Part shown: piece by piece, positions 42,509-50,306 of the stretch
How positions within the stretch are numbered: the stretch's first letter is position 1
Layout: each line of letters starts with the position of its first letter
NCBI GenBank assembly: GCA_049644285.1
Contig: JBARRP010000347.1
Span: 56,152 to 120,151, forward strand
Direction of reading: 5' to 3'
DNA length: 64,000 nt
Origin: CAVRXT01 sp049644285
GTDB lineage: Bacteria > Acidobacteriota > Terriglobia > Acidiferrales > UBA7541
Position numbers and translations under genes: made by a program
Notes under the pieces: generated by a model
What the model was told of the DNA's origin: nothing
What the model saw: only the letters and a program-made list of their open reading frames with translations
The model's database searches: none

Positions 42509-43537
42509 TCAAAAAAGCTGCGGCTGGCGGCGGGGCTCGTCTATGCCCAAATGTTTGTAAGCGAGCGGGGTGGCGACTCGCCCGCGCTGGGTACGGTCAA
42601 GCAGTCCGAGCTGCATCAGGTACGGCTCGTAGATTTCCTCGATCGCGTCCTCCTCCTCGCTCAACGATGCAGCGATCGTGTTCAACCCGACGGGCCCGCC
42701 GGAATATTTCTGAATGATCGTGAGGAGCAGGTTGCGGTCCACCTCATCCAAACCATGCTCGTCCACTCCGAGCATGGCGAGAGCCTCGCGCGCTACGTCG
42801 AGCGTGACGCGGCCTCCCGCGCGCACTTCCGCGAAATCGCGTACGCGCCGCAGCAGCCGATTCGCCACCCGGGGTGTGCCGCGACTCCGGCGAGCAATCT
42901 CCGTCGCGCCGGCCTCATCCACCGCGATGCCCAGAATCTTCGCTGACCGCAGAACAATCTGAAGAAGATCTTCGGAAGTATAAAAGTCCAGCCGGTGCAC
43001 GATGCCGAATCGCGAACGCAGCGGCGCCATGATCAGCCCGGCACGGGTCGTGGCTCCCACCAGCGTGAACTTGTTGAGCTGGTACGGATGGATTCGCGCT
43101 CCCGGCCCTTGCCCGATGATCAGATCGATCCGGAAATCCTCCATTGCCGGGTAAAGAATTTCTTCCAGCGCCGGCAACAGTCGATGAATCTCGTCAAGGA
43201 ACAAGAAGTCGCGGGGCTCAAGCGCAGTGAGCACGGCCGTCAAATCACCTTTGCGCTCGAGAAGCGGTCCCGAACTGGTCTTGATCGCGACGCCCATTTC
43301 GTTTGCCAGGATTTGTGCCAGCGTGGTTTTTCCCAGACCCGGCGGGCCATACAGGAGCACGTGATCCAGCGCTTCGCCGCGCGTCCGCGCCGCCTCGACC
43401 GCGATTTGCAGATTTTCTTTTACCCGCGTCTGGCCGATGTAGTCTGCCAGCCGTTTCGGGCGGACGCTGGCCTCCAGCCGGGCGTCTTCATCGAGCGCCC
43501 GGCCGGAAACGATTCGGTTGTGGGGTTCGTTGTCCAT
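42509..43537 (-). CDS. ruvB: Holliday junction branch-migration ATPase RuvB
   Basis: A 342-residue AAA+ motor that drives branch migration with RuvA at recombination and repair junctions. It has the characteristic start L-R-P-K-R-L-x-D-Y-I-G-Q (here V-R-P-K-R-L-A-D-Y-I-G-Q), Walker A G-P-P-G-L-G-K-T-T, Walker B F-L-D-E-I-H-R-L, sensor T-R-A-G-L and the C-terminal winged helix ending P-L-A-Y-K-H-L-G. Complete. It lies 47 bp after ruvA on the same strand, giving a ruvA-ruvB unit. ruvC is not in the window. Confidence 0.98.
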   Translation of the reverse strand: MDNEPHNRIVSGRALDEDARLEASVRPKRLADYIGQTRVKENLQIAVEAARTRGEALDHVLLYGPPGLGKTTLAQILANEMGVAIKTSSGPLLERKGDLTAVLTALEPRDFLFLDEIHRLLPALEEILYPAMEDFRIDLIIGQGPGARIHPYQLNKFTLVGATTRAGLIMAPLRSRFGIVHRLDFYTSEDLLQIVLRSAKILGIAVDEAGATEIARRSRGTPRVANRLLRRVRDFAEVRAGGRVTLDVAREALAMLGVDEHGLDEVDRNLLLTIIQKYSGGPVGLNTIAASLSEEEDAIEEIYEPYLMQLGLLDRTQRGRVATPLAYKHLGIDEPRRQPQLF

Positions 43538-43584
43538 GGACAGCAGTCAAGCCTACTCGACCAAACGCGTCCTCCGGCTCGTAG

Positions 43585-44214
43585 CTACGCGTCGGCCCGG
43601 GCCGCGCGGGCGCTCTTCTGCACCGCGCCGCCTGCGAGAATCTGAAGCGAAGCGCGAAGCAACCCCTCAAAGTCAGGCGCTCCGCCCTTGCGGTGCGCTT
43701 CTTCGACGGCCCTCTCGACAGCCCGCTCTTCGTAGCCAAGGTTCACCAGCGCGGAAGTGACGTCAGACTCAAGCTGCGTCCTCCCGGGCTTCGCCGGTGT
43801 TTTCGTTTCCACCGTCGCAAACTTATCGCGCAATTCCACGACGACCCGTTCGGCGGTTTTGCGTCCGACTCCGGGAATGCGCACCAATTGCGCAACGTCC
43901 CCCGAGCGAATTGCCGGCGCAAGTTCGTCTACGCCCATTCCTGAAAGAATCTTCAGAGCCAGGTTGGGACCCACACCGGAAGCGGAAATCAGCAAGTCGA
44001 AACACTGCTTCTCACGCGCGGTGAGAAAACCGTACAAGGCAAGTTGATCCTCGCGCACATGCGTGTGGATCAGGAGCGTCACTTCCGCGTGCAGCGCCCC
44101 CAAACTTGCGAACGTCGAAAGCGGGATCTGCACCTGGTAACCCACGCCGGCGACATCGAGAAGCGCCTGGTTCGGGCGCTTGTCAATCAGCTTCCCGCGA
44201 AGCATTCCAATCAT
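43585..44214 (-). CDS. ruvA: Holliday junction DNA-binding protein RuvA
   Basis: A 209-residue protein beginning M-I-G-M-L-R-G-K-L. It has the OB-fold domain, two helix-hairpin-helix motifs (S-G-V-G-P-N-L-A-L-K-I-L-S and I-P-G-V-G-R-K-T-A-E-R-V-V-V-E-L) and the C-terminal domain that contacts RuvB (A-L-V-N-L-G-Y). It tetramerises on four-way junctions. Normal length. First gene of the ruvAB unit; its promoter should lie in 44215-44350. Confidence 0.97.
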   Translation of the reverse strand: MIGMLRGKLIDKRPNQALLDVAGVGYQVQIPLSTFASLGALHAEVTLLIHTHVREDQLALYGFLTAREKQCFDLLISASGVGPNLALKILSGMGVDELAPAIRSGDVAQLVRIPGVGRKTAERVVVELRDKFATVETKTPAKPGRTQLESDVTSALVNLGYEERAVERAVEEAHRKGGAPDFEGLLRASLQILAGGAVQKSARAARADA

Positions 44215-44813
44215 GCCGAGCGATTATTCCTGAGCGCTGCGGGGGTGTCAACGCGACGCCGTCCGAAGTGCGGGCACTTAGCGGACGCATGGAACAAAAG
44301 ATCGCAACCCTTCGTATGGAAGTGGTAGAGAGGGTGGGCGTCCTCGCTTCCGGAGGCGTGTCTCGCGAGGGTGCCGGTCCGGCGCACTTTCCCTGGCTCG
44401 ATGAGCCGGAGCTCGTTCTTTCCTCGATCGATACTTCCCTGAACGGCTAAAGGTCGTCGTCAGCGGCCAAACTTTGCGCGCCCTGTGTCTGCTCGCCCAC
44501 GCAAGTAGCTCGGCGAGCCATCGCAAAATGTCCGAATTCTCGGATATTTCTAATCACGAATGAGAAATTGCATTCTACGTGCCTCCGCTTGCGGGAATTT
44601 CTGTTCGTTTGCGGTGCGCGCGTTCCTTTTTCGCACATCAAGAAAATTAATTCGCCGCATGCTCACAAATCTGCTTTCCCGCGGGAAGCAAGTGCGTCCA
44701 ACGATGTGAATGGGGACGGTCACGCAGAGGATCGTGATGGTTGGCGGCGTTGTTTCACGCAGCCCACAGAATCGCCGATGCATGCCGTGCAAATGAAAAA
44801 GGAGGAAGGACCA
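44215..44813. other. Divergent intergenic region between ruvA and a secreted-protein gene
   Basis: About 600 bp without a supported gene. Open frames at 44106-44450 and in the first half of the frame at 44568 lack ribosome sites and protein-like composition. It contains a small inverted repeat TCCGA-ATTC-TCGGA near 44530 and must hold both divergent promoters. No RNA element is recognised. Confidence 0.4.
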
Positions 44814-45176
44814 ATGTCTCGCCGTTCTTTGATTCGCCTGATCGCGGTTCTGGCAGTGGCGGCAATCGCCGTTCCGGCACTTGCGGGCATCGCCGTCGCC
44901 AAGGATTCGAAGGATTCGAAGGCAACCTTCAAGGCCACGCTTGATCTCTCCAGTGCCGCAACGCTTGGTGGGACAGCGCTGAAACCGGGGACCTATTCAT
45001 TGGTCGCCGATGAATCCAAGGTCACGCTCAAGTTGGGCAGCAAAGTGGTTGCCGAAGCGCCGGTGCAGTGGAAGGATGCCGACAAAAAAGAGTTTGCCAC
45101 CAACGTTGTCCTCGAGGGGAAATCCATCAAGGAAATCCGCTTTGGCGGCAAGACTCGGTACCTGATCGTTCAGTAG
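44814..45176 (+). CDS. Small secreted protein
   Basis: A 120-residue protein from ATG 44814, just downstream of GGAGGAAGG. A longer open frame back to 44568 is not credible. It has a signal peptide (M-S-R-R-S-L-I-R-L-I-A-V..., cleavage near AVA-K), a Lys/Asp/Ser linker (D-S-K-D-S-K), and a small beta-rich domain with L-K-P-G-T-Y-S-L-V and E-I-R-F-G-G-K-T-R-Y-L. Such proteins are frequent in acidobacteria and are of unknown function. Transcribed away from ruvA and towards the shell-gene operon. Confidence 0.7.
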   Translation: MSRRSLIRLIAVLAVAAIAVPALAGIAVAKDSKDSKATFKATLDLSSAATLGGTALKPGTYSLVADESKVTLKLGSKVVAEAPVQWKDADKKEFATNVVLEGKSIKEIRFGGKTRYLIVQ

Positions 45177-45357
45177 TGGCACGAGCAAAAGTTCACATCG
45201 CGAAGCGGCGTTCCGGTCTCAGTCTAGAGTCCCGAAGCATCGGGACGGAATTTCGAAAGCCGGAGCGCCCTTTCGCTTTGCTGATCCCACGTAGCACCCA
45301 GCGATCGCCCGCATACCGATTTGGCCGTTCCCGTAGGATTACCCCGCGCGCACATCG

Positions 45358-45381
45358 TAGGGGCACGGCCGCCGCGCCCGT
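45358..45381. repeat. GTAGGGGC family repeat
   Basis: GTAGGGGCACGGCCGCCGCGCCC in the convergent gap between the secreted-protein gene and the last shell-protein gene. Member of the family listed at 9028, 40334, 60051 and 61042. Confidence 0.5.
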
Positions 45382-45409
45382 TCTCGACTTCCCTCTGGAG
45401 AAATCTGGG

Positions 45410-45691
45410 CTACTTCACGCCATCAATCAGGTCCACGCTGTCAATCACGCCCAGGACAGCCATGTCGATGGGCGAGTTCGGCCGGCCCACCGCGGTCATT
45501 GCGGAGAAGCCTTCGGTAGCCAACAACACGCGCTCCCCGAATCCAGCGTCGACAGCGTCGAGTGCCAGGACAGGATCGCCACGGTCCGAGCCATCCAGAT
45601 TCAATGGCTGAACAACCAAAATTTTGCACCCCTGATGCGACGGCGCCTTCTGCGTCGCCACCACATCACCAACCACTCGCCCAATCAGCAT
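45410..45691 (-). CDS. EutN/CcmL (BMC-P) microcompartment vertex protein, copy 1
   Basis: A 93-residue protein with the whole EutN/CcmL pattern: M-L-I-G-R-V-V-G-D-V-V-A-T-Q-K, L-V-V-Q-P-L, A-L-D-A-V-D-A-G-F-G-E-R-V-L-L and a final V-x-G-V-I-D-S-V. Pentamers of such proteins cap the vertices of microcompartment shells. It is the last of three tandem copies. A 115-bp gap containing a CCCGGGTCTTCAGACCCGGG hairpin separates it from copy 2, so its expression may be lower. The three copies differ clearly and may fill different vertices. Confidence 0.93.
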   Translation of the reverse strand: MLIGRVVGDVVATQKAPSHQGCKILVVQPLNLDGSDRGDPVLALDAVDAGFGERVLLATEGFSAMTAVGRPNSPIDMAVLGVIDSVDLIDGVK

Positions 45692-45727
45692 TTAGAAACT
45701 CGCAGATCCGAGCGGCCAGATTTTGTA

Positions 45728-45755
45728 GCCCGGGTCTTCAGACCCGGGGATTCTC
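45728..45755. repeat. Hairpin in the gap between shell genes
   Basis: CCCGGGTCT and AGACCCGGG pair perfectly around TC, inside the only long gap of the shell-gene run. It could attenuate transcription into the last EutN gene, or be an inserted intergenic repeat. Confidence 0.45.
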
Positions 45756-45806
45756 TGAGGAAGGCCGCGCCTCGAAAGAGGCGAGCCACATTTCGAAAGA
45801 AGTGTG

Positions 45807-46094
45807 TCACAGACCAGCAGCTCGCTCTTCGGGAATATTCACCATGTCAACGATGCCCACGATGGTGGCCTCGGTAGGAACTTCGGCGGGCAGGAACGGG
45901 AAGCTGGCCTCTCGCCCGCGGCACCAGTAAACCGTTTCACCGGCGCCCGCGCCGACCGAATCGAGCGCCACCACCGGCCGTCCCTTGTCGCGCCCGTGGC
46001 GATCCACCGGCTGCACGATGAGAAATCTTTGCCCTTCGAGTGAAGGATTCTTCATCGTCGCAACCACATTCCCGATCACGCGGCCAAGCAGCAT
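45807..46094 (-). CDS. EutN/CcmL (BMC-P) microcompartment vertex protein, copy 2
   Basis: A 95-residue protein: M-L-L-G-R-V-I-G-N-V-V-A-T-M-K, F-L-I-V-Q-P-V, V-A-L-D-S-V-G-A-G-A-G-E-T-V-Y and I-V-G-I-V-D-M-V. Between the last strands it has an insertion (W-C-R-G-R-E-A-S-F-P-F) not seen in copies 1 and 3, which could alter the outer or lumenal face. It starts 6 bp after copy 3 stops, so they are co-translated. Confidence 0.93.
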   Translation of the reverse strand: MLLGRVIGNVVATMKNPSLEGQRFLIVQPVDRHGRDKGRPVVALDSVGAGAGETVYWCRGREASFPFLPAEVPTEATIVGIVDMVNIPEERAAGL

Positions 46095-46100
46095 GACTTG

Positions 46101-46409
46101 CTACTTTCTATTCCTTGCTTCGGCGAGCTCCGCTTCGTGCAGGGCGTCGAGCTTTACGGTGTCCACAATTCCGACAATGGCCGCATCCACCGGGCGGTCC
46201 TTGCATTCCGCCGCCATCCGGGCCGAGCTCCCGGAAACGATCAATACAGTTTCCCGAAAGCCGGCGTCAACTGTGTCTACCGCGATCAGGTAACCTGCTT
46301 CGTCACTCCCTTCCGGACTCACTGGTTTCACCACCAGAAGCTTCTTGCCTTCCAGACGGGGATCCTTACGCGTGGAAACAACGGTGCCGACGATGCGAGC
46401 AAGAATCAT
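46101..46409 (-). CDS. EutN/CcmL (BMC-P) microcompartment vertex protein, copy 3
   Basis: A 102-residue protein: M-I-L-A-R-I-V-G-T-V-V-S-T-R-K, L-L-V-V-K-P-V, A-V-D-T-V-D-A-G-F-R-E-T-V-L-I and I-V-G-I-V-D-T-V. A basic/acidic C-terminal tail (H-E-A-E-L-A-E-A-R-N-R-K) is longer than usual. First of the three BMC-P genes after the hexamer gene, 150 bp downstream of it. Having three BMC-P genes with a class II aldolase recalls sugar-aldehyde microcompartments of Planctomycetes/Verrucomicrobia type. Confidence 0.93.
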   Translation of the reverse strand: MILARIVGTVVSTRKDPRLEGKKLLVVKPVSPEGSDEAGYLIAVDTVDAGFRETVLIVSGSSARMAAECKDRPVDAAIVGIVDTVKLDALHEAELAEARNRK

Positions 46410-46559
46410 TTGCGAAGGTTAAGAGTCAACACCCCGAAAGCCAAACGCAGAATCTTGAAACCAAATGCCGGTGTCGACTTGTAATTCCTCGTCGCCCGGA
46501 GAAACCTCGCCGTGCGTTACACCACTCGGCCTGCACTCGTCGACCGAGACGGATCGCTG

Positions 46560-46859
46560 TTACTTCGCCGAGACAGCCATCGCCGACTTGCCGATGGGCA
46601 GCACTTCCTCGAGCGATTGATGCGGCCGCGGGATCACGTGGACGGCAATCAGCTCGCCAACGCGTCGGGCTGCCGCCGCGCCTGCATCGGTCGCGGCCTT
46701 CACCGCCGCCACATCGCCACGCACCAAAGCGGTGACGTAGCCGGATCCGATTTTTTCCCACCCGACCAACGTGACTTTCGCCGCCTTCACCATCGCGTCG
46801 GAAGCCTCGATCATCGCCACCAGGCCGCGTGTCTCGATCATTCCCAGTGCTTCACCCAT
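46560..46859 (-). CDS. BMC-H microcompartment shell hexamer protein
   Basis: A 99-residue single-BMC-domain protein: A-L-G-M-I-E-T-R-G at the start, A-A-K-V-T-L-V-G-W-E-K-I-G-S-G-Y (the K-I-G-S-G pore loop), V-R-G-D-V-A-A-V-K-A-A and V-I-P-R-P-H. This is the standard hexamer that forms shell facets. It is the only facet protein in the window, and no BMC-T trimer is present. If the locus works alone, this protein builds all facets. It lies 91 bp after the aldolase gene on the same strand. Confidence 0.96.
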   Translation of the reverse strand: MGEALGMIETRGLVAMIEASDAMVKAAKVTLVGWEKIGSGYVTALVRGDVAAVKAATDAGAAAARRVGELIAVHVIPRPHQSLEEVLPIGKSAMAVSAK

Positions 46860-46950
46860 TCTTTACCCTCCGCGCAAACTCCTTCCACGCTCTTGCTTTT
46901 GCCCCCGTCTTCCGGTCTTTGCCCGTCCGTGATCTCGCAATCGCAATCGT

Positions 46951-47754
46951 TCATCGTCGCGCGCGGTCCTTGCGCACAGCTTCTTCGACCAGTGCTTCGA
47001 GTTCGCGCCTCGTCAGCGTCATCCGATTCGTCGCTGCCGAATCCGAGGTGATCGGACACTCGGATCCGGCTGCCGCTGCCGTTTGCAATCCGTAGCGCGC
47101 CCGCGCCGCGAGCAATTTTTCCACATCTTCGCTGGAAAGCAAGAGCTGTTTGCCAAGCAGCTCGGTCACAAGCGCGACGCGGGCATAGTGCTCGGTCGTT
47201 TCCATCCGAAAGAACGCGGTCAAAAGGTCCTGACCATACGTCACCACTCCGTGATTGGCCATCAGGATCGCATCGTACTGTTGCACGAGCGGCTCAATCG
47301 CTTCGGTCAACTCCTGCGTACCCGGCGTGCCATAGCGCGCCACCGGGACGCACCCCAGCGCGAGCACCGCTTCGCTCAGCAGCGCCTTGTTCAGCGGGAC
47401 TCCGGCGGCTGCATACCCAGTCGCCACCGGAGGGTGCGCATGGCACACCGCGTGGATATCTGGCCTCCGGCGGTAGATCAGCAGATGCATTCCCAGTTCG
47501 GAGGAAGGATTGCGCCGGCCCGCGAGCTTATTGCCCTCCAGATCGGTGACCACAAGATCATCGCACTCCATCATTCCTTTGCTGATCGCGGTCGGGGAAG
47601 TGAGAATGCGGCGCGGGTCCAGACGCAGGGAAATGTTGCCATCGGTCGAAGCTACGTAACCGTGCTGGTAGATCCATCGCCCGGCGGCGCAGATGTCGCG
47701 CCGGTGCTCTTCTTCGCTCTTCAGCGCGCCGGGAGAAATCGATTCCGCGAACAG
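46951..47754 (-). CDS. Class II aldolase/adducin family protein of the microcompartment locus (probable CTG start)
   Basis: Class II aldolases split phosphorylated sugars (such as fuculose- or rhamnulose-1-phosphate) into DHAP and an aldehyde using zinc. The motifs are S-S-E-L-G-M-H (acidic residue), H-A-H-P-P (zinc His pair) and A-N-H-G-V (third His). The first ATG in frame is at 47574, but conserved sequence continues upstream: G-R-W-I-Y-Q-H-G-Y-V-A-S-T-D-G-N-I-S and L-T-S-P-T. No ATG/GTG/TTG exists there. A CTG at 47754 has GGAGG five bases upstream and yields a 267-residue protein of normal length. It overlaps nothing and follows the glutamate dehydrogenase gene by 52 bp. Confidence 0.85.
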   Translation of the reverse strand: MFAESISPGALKSEEEHRRDICAAGRWIYQHGYVASTDGNISLRLDPRRILTSPTAISKGMMECDDLVVTDLEGNKLAGRRNPSSELGMHLLIYRRRPDIHAVCHAHPPVATGYAAAGVPLNKALLSEAVLALGCVPVARYGTPGTQELTEAIEPLVQQYDAILMANHGVVTYGQDLLTAFFRMETTEHYARVALVTELLGKQLLLSSEDVEKLLAARARYGLQTAAAAGSECPITSDSAATNRMTLTRRELEALVEEAVRKDRARR

Positions 47755-47806
47755 TTTTGCCTCCGCATTTCTCGGTAAAAATGGGCTTCCTCGCTGCTCC
47801 AGGACG

Positions 47807-49072
47807 CTATGCGTAAATCCCGCGAAGCTTCAGCGCGCGTGCCACTCGGTCAATCGCCACCATGTAAGCCCCAATGCGGTTGCTGACTCCATGAGTCTCC
47901 GCGTAGCGCACTACCTGATCGAAGCTCTGCTCCATCACATCTTGCAAACGCTCGTTCACTTCGCTCTCGCGCCAGAAGAAGCCCTGGCGATCCTGCACCC
48001 ACTCGAAATAGCTGACGGTGACGCCGCCGGCATTCCCGAGAATGTCGGGAATGATGAAGATTCCCTTTTTCTCGATAATCGGATCGGCATGTGACGTCGT
48101 CGGCCCGTTCGCTCCTTCGCAAAGGATGCGGCATTCCACCCGGTGCGCATTCTCCGTCGTGATCTGATTTTCGGTCGCGGCGGGCACCAGAATGTCACAA
48201 GGGTGGAAAAGGATTTCGTGAGCCGACTGCTTCACGCCGCCGTCGGGGAATTCCGGCAATGGCTTCTTCTGGGTGTAGACCCAATCCACCAGCCGGGGAA
48301 TATCGAACCCTTTCTCGTTGTAGAGCCCGCCGTGAATGTCCGCGACCCCGATGATTCTATAGCCCGCCTTGTGCATCAGCAGCGCGCTCATTGAGCCCAC
48401 GTTGCCGAAACCCTGCACGATGACGCGACATCCCTCCTTCTTCATCCCCAGCTTGGCCAGCGCCTTATCGCAGCAAATCATCAGACCCCGCCCGGTAGCC
48501 TCCTTGCGTCCGTGTGAGCCCCCAAGATCGAGCGGTTTGCCGGTGACGACCGCGGTGGTGGCTTGGCGTACGTGCATGGCATACGTATCCATCACCCAGG
48601 CCATGGTCTGGTCATTGGTGCCGACGTCCGGAGCAGGCACGTCGCGTTCCGGACCGAACCATTCGCTCAACTCCGCCGTGTAGCGTCGGGTAATTCGCTC
48701 GAGCTCACCCCTCGAAAGTTTCTGTGGATCGCAAATCACCCCGCCCTTGGCGCCGCCGAACGGTATGTTCACGACCGCGCACTTCCACGTCATCCAGGCG
48801 GCCAGCGCGCGCATTTCGTCCAGGCTCACGTCCGGCGCGAAGCGGATGCCCCCTTTGCCTGGCCCGCGCACCGTCGAGTGCAGCACTCGGTAGCCTATAA
48901 AAACCTGAAGCCGCCCATTATCGAGCGCCACCGGTATATAGACTGTGATTTCCTTGCTGGGGTATTTCAAAAAGCGGTAGACGCCGTCTTCCAGTCCCAA
49001 TTTCTGTGCGGCTATTTCAAAGCGCGCCTCCGCCGATTTGTATACGTTCAACTCATCTTGCGCAACGCCCAT
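47807..49072 (-). CDS. gdhA: Glutamate dehydrogenase (Glu/Leu/Phe/Val family)
   Basis: A 421-residue enzyme, normal for hexameric GDH, interconverting glutamate and 2-oxoglutarate plus ammonia. The start is ATG 49072, with GGAGGAAG upstream; the longer frame to 49201 is rejected. Motifs are G-G-I-R-F-A-P, W-K-C-A-V-V-N-I-P-F-G-G-A-K-G-G (catalytic Lys), D-V-P-A-P-D-V-G-T-N and G-F-G-N-V-G-S for nucleotide binding. It lies directly ahead of the aldolase/shell genes on the same strand. It may be co-transcribed, but it has no obvious encapsulation peptide. Confidence 0.95.
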   Translation of the reverse strand: MGVAQDELNVYKSAEARFEIAAQKLGLEDGVYRFLKYPSKEITVYIPVALDNGRLQVFIGYRVLHSTVRGPGKGGIRFAPDVSLDEMRALAAWMTWKCAVVNIPFGGAKGGVICDPQKLSRGELERITRRYTAELSEWFGPERDVPAPDVGTNDQTMAWVMDTYAMHVRQATTAVVTGKPLDLGGSHGRKEATGRGLMICCDKALAKLGMKKEGCRVIVQGFGNVGSMSALLMHKAGYRIIGVADIHGGLYNEKGFDIPRLVDWVYTQKKPLPEFPDGGVKQSAHEILFHPCDILVPAATENQITTENAHRVECRILCEGANGPTTSHADPIIEKKGIFIIPDILGNAGGVTVSYFEWVQDRQGFFWRESEVNERLQDVMEQSFDQVVRYAETHGVSNRIGAYMVAIDRVARALKLRGIYA

Positions 49073-49268
49073 GACTTCCTCCGGGACCGGATGAGTTCGG
49101 ATCATCTTCGCTCTTGGTGGTTGCTTCTCGCGGGGCCATGCGGTCCCACAAGGCCCGGAGGCACGCGGAATGCGGTCGGGCGTCGGCCAGTATACGAACA
49201 CGAGGATTGAGGTGCAAGGTAAGCGTTTCTATTTGCTCAACAGACGAACGAGCGGCTCGGAGAAAGCG

Positions 49269-50294
49269 TCACCGATCACGGAGAGTCCGCAACACAAATT
49301 CCTTCAACAGCAGCTGAGCCAGACGATGCGGGTCGTGCCGCACCACTCCATCCTGCTGCAGAAGGTCCGCAGTGACGCAGCCAAGCCCCAGCGACTTCAA
49401 TTCGCCCACCGACATGCGCACGGGCTCGGCCCCCTGCGCATGATAGCGGCGTAGAATCCGCGGCGAGATCGGCGTCCGGCTGACGACCACCCAATCGAAG
49501 ATGCGGCTGCCAGTGTGCGCGTAAATCGCCCGAATATGATCGGCGACCGAATAGCTCTCGGTCTCTCCCGGCTGCGTCATCAGATTCGCGATATACACGC
49601 GAGTGGCGCGAGAATGCGCGAGGGCTTCCGCGATTTGGTCTACCAGCAGGTTGGGAATGATGCTCGTATAGAGCGAGCCGGGCCCGACCAAAATCAGGTC
49701 GGCGGAGCGAATCGCTTGCACCACCTCCGGCAGCGGATGCACCCGGCGAGGCACCATGCGCACGCGGCGAATCCGCCGGCGCGAGCGTGAAATCTTTGTC
49801 TCGCCGACCACCACACTTCCGTCCTCGAGCTCCGCCTCGAGGTTCACGTTCTGCTCGGTTGAGGGAAAAATCCGCCCGCGAATCGCTAGCACTTCCGCGG
49901 AAAGCCGTACCGCTTCGGGGAAATCCCCGGTGACGTTTGTCAGCGCCGTCAGGAATAAGTTGCCGAAGCTGTGCCCGCCAAGGCTAGGCCCCTTTGGGAA
50001 GCGATACTGAAACAGCCGGCTGAGCAAGTGCTCGTCTTTTGACATCGCCACCATGCAGTTGCGGATGTCGCCGGGTGGGAGAACTTTGTATTCGCGGCGT
50101 AGGCGCCCGGAGCTGCCCCCGTCATCGGTGACGGTAACAACCGCCGCCAGATCGGAAATCGGCAGCTTCTCTCGGCCAGGCCGGCTCCGCCCTACATACT
50201 CTTTCAGGCCGCGCAGCAGCGTGGATAGGCCCGTGCCTCCGCCCATGGCAACAATGCGGACGGGCCGGGGGCGCGTCTGTGCTTGCTTTTTCAC
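49269..50294 (-). CDS. yvcK: YvcK/CofD-like gluconeogenesis factor
   Basis: A 341-residue protein. V-A-M-G-G-G-T-G-L-S-T-L-L-R-G-L-K is the classic YvcK N-terminus, followed by V-T-V-T-D-D-G-G-S-S-G-R-L-R, P-P-G-D-I-R-N-C, H-S-F-G-N-L-F-L-T-A-L and D-L-I-L-V-G-P-G-S-L-Y-T-S-I-I-P-N-L-L. YvcK binds UDP-GlcNAc and affects carbon metabolism and cell-wall synthesis. WhiA or RapZ, its usual neighbours in Firmicutes, are not seen here. The TPR gene upstream ends 12 bp before it, so they may be co-transcribed. Confidence 0.93.
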   Translation of the reverse strand: MKKQAQTRPRPVRIVAMGGGTGLSTLLRGLKEYVGRSRPGREKLPISDLAAVVTVTDDGGSSGRLRREYKVLPPGDIRNCMVAMSKDEHLLSRLFQYRFPKGPSLGGHSFGNLFLTALTNVTGDFPEAVRLSAEVLAIRGRIFPSTEQNVNLEAELEDGSVVVGETKISRSRRRIRRVRMVPRRVHPLPEVVQAIRSADLILVGPGSLYTSIIPNLLVDQIAEALAHSRATRVYIANLMTQPGETESYSVADHIRAIYAHTGSRIFDWVVVSRTPISPRILRRYHAQGAEPVRMSVGELKSLGLGCVTADLLQQDGVVRHDPHRLAQLLLKEFVLRTLRDR

Positions 50295-50306
50295 TTCTGG
50301 GGCGTT

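Noticed and set aside
44106..44450. Possible gene upstream of ruvA (such as ruvC)
   Set aside because: No RuvC motifs, and it overlaps ruvA in antisense; ruvC is not in this window.
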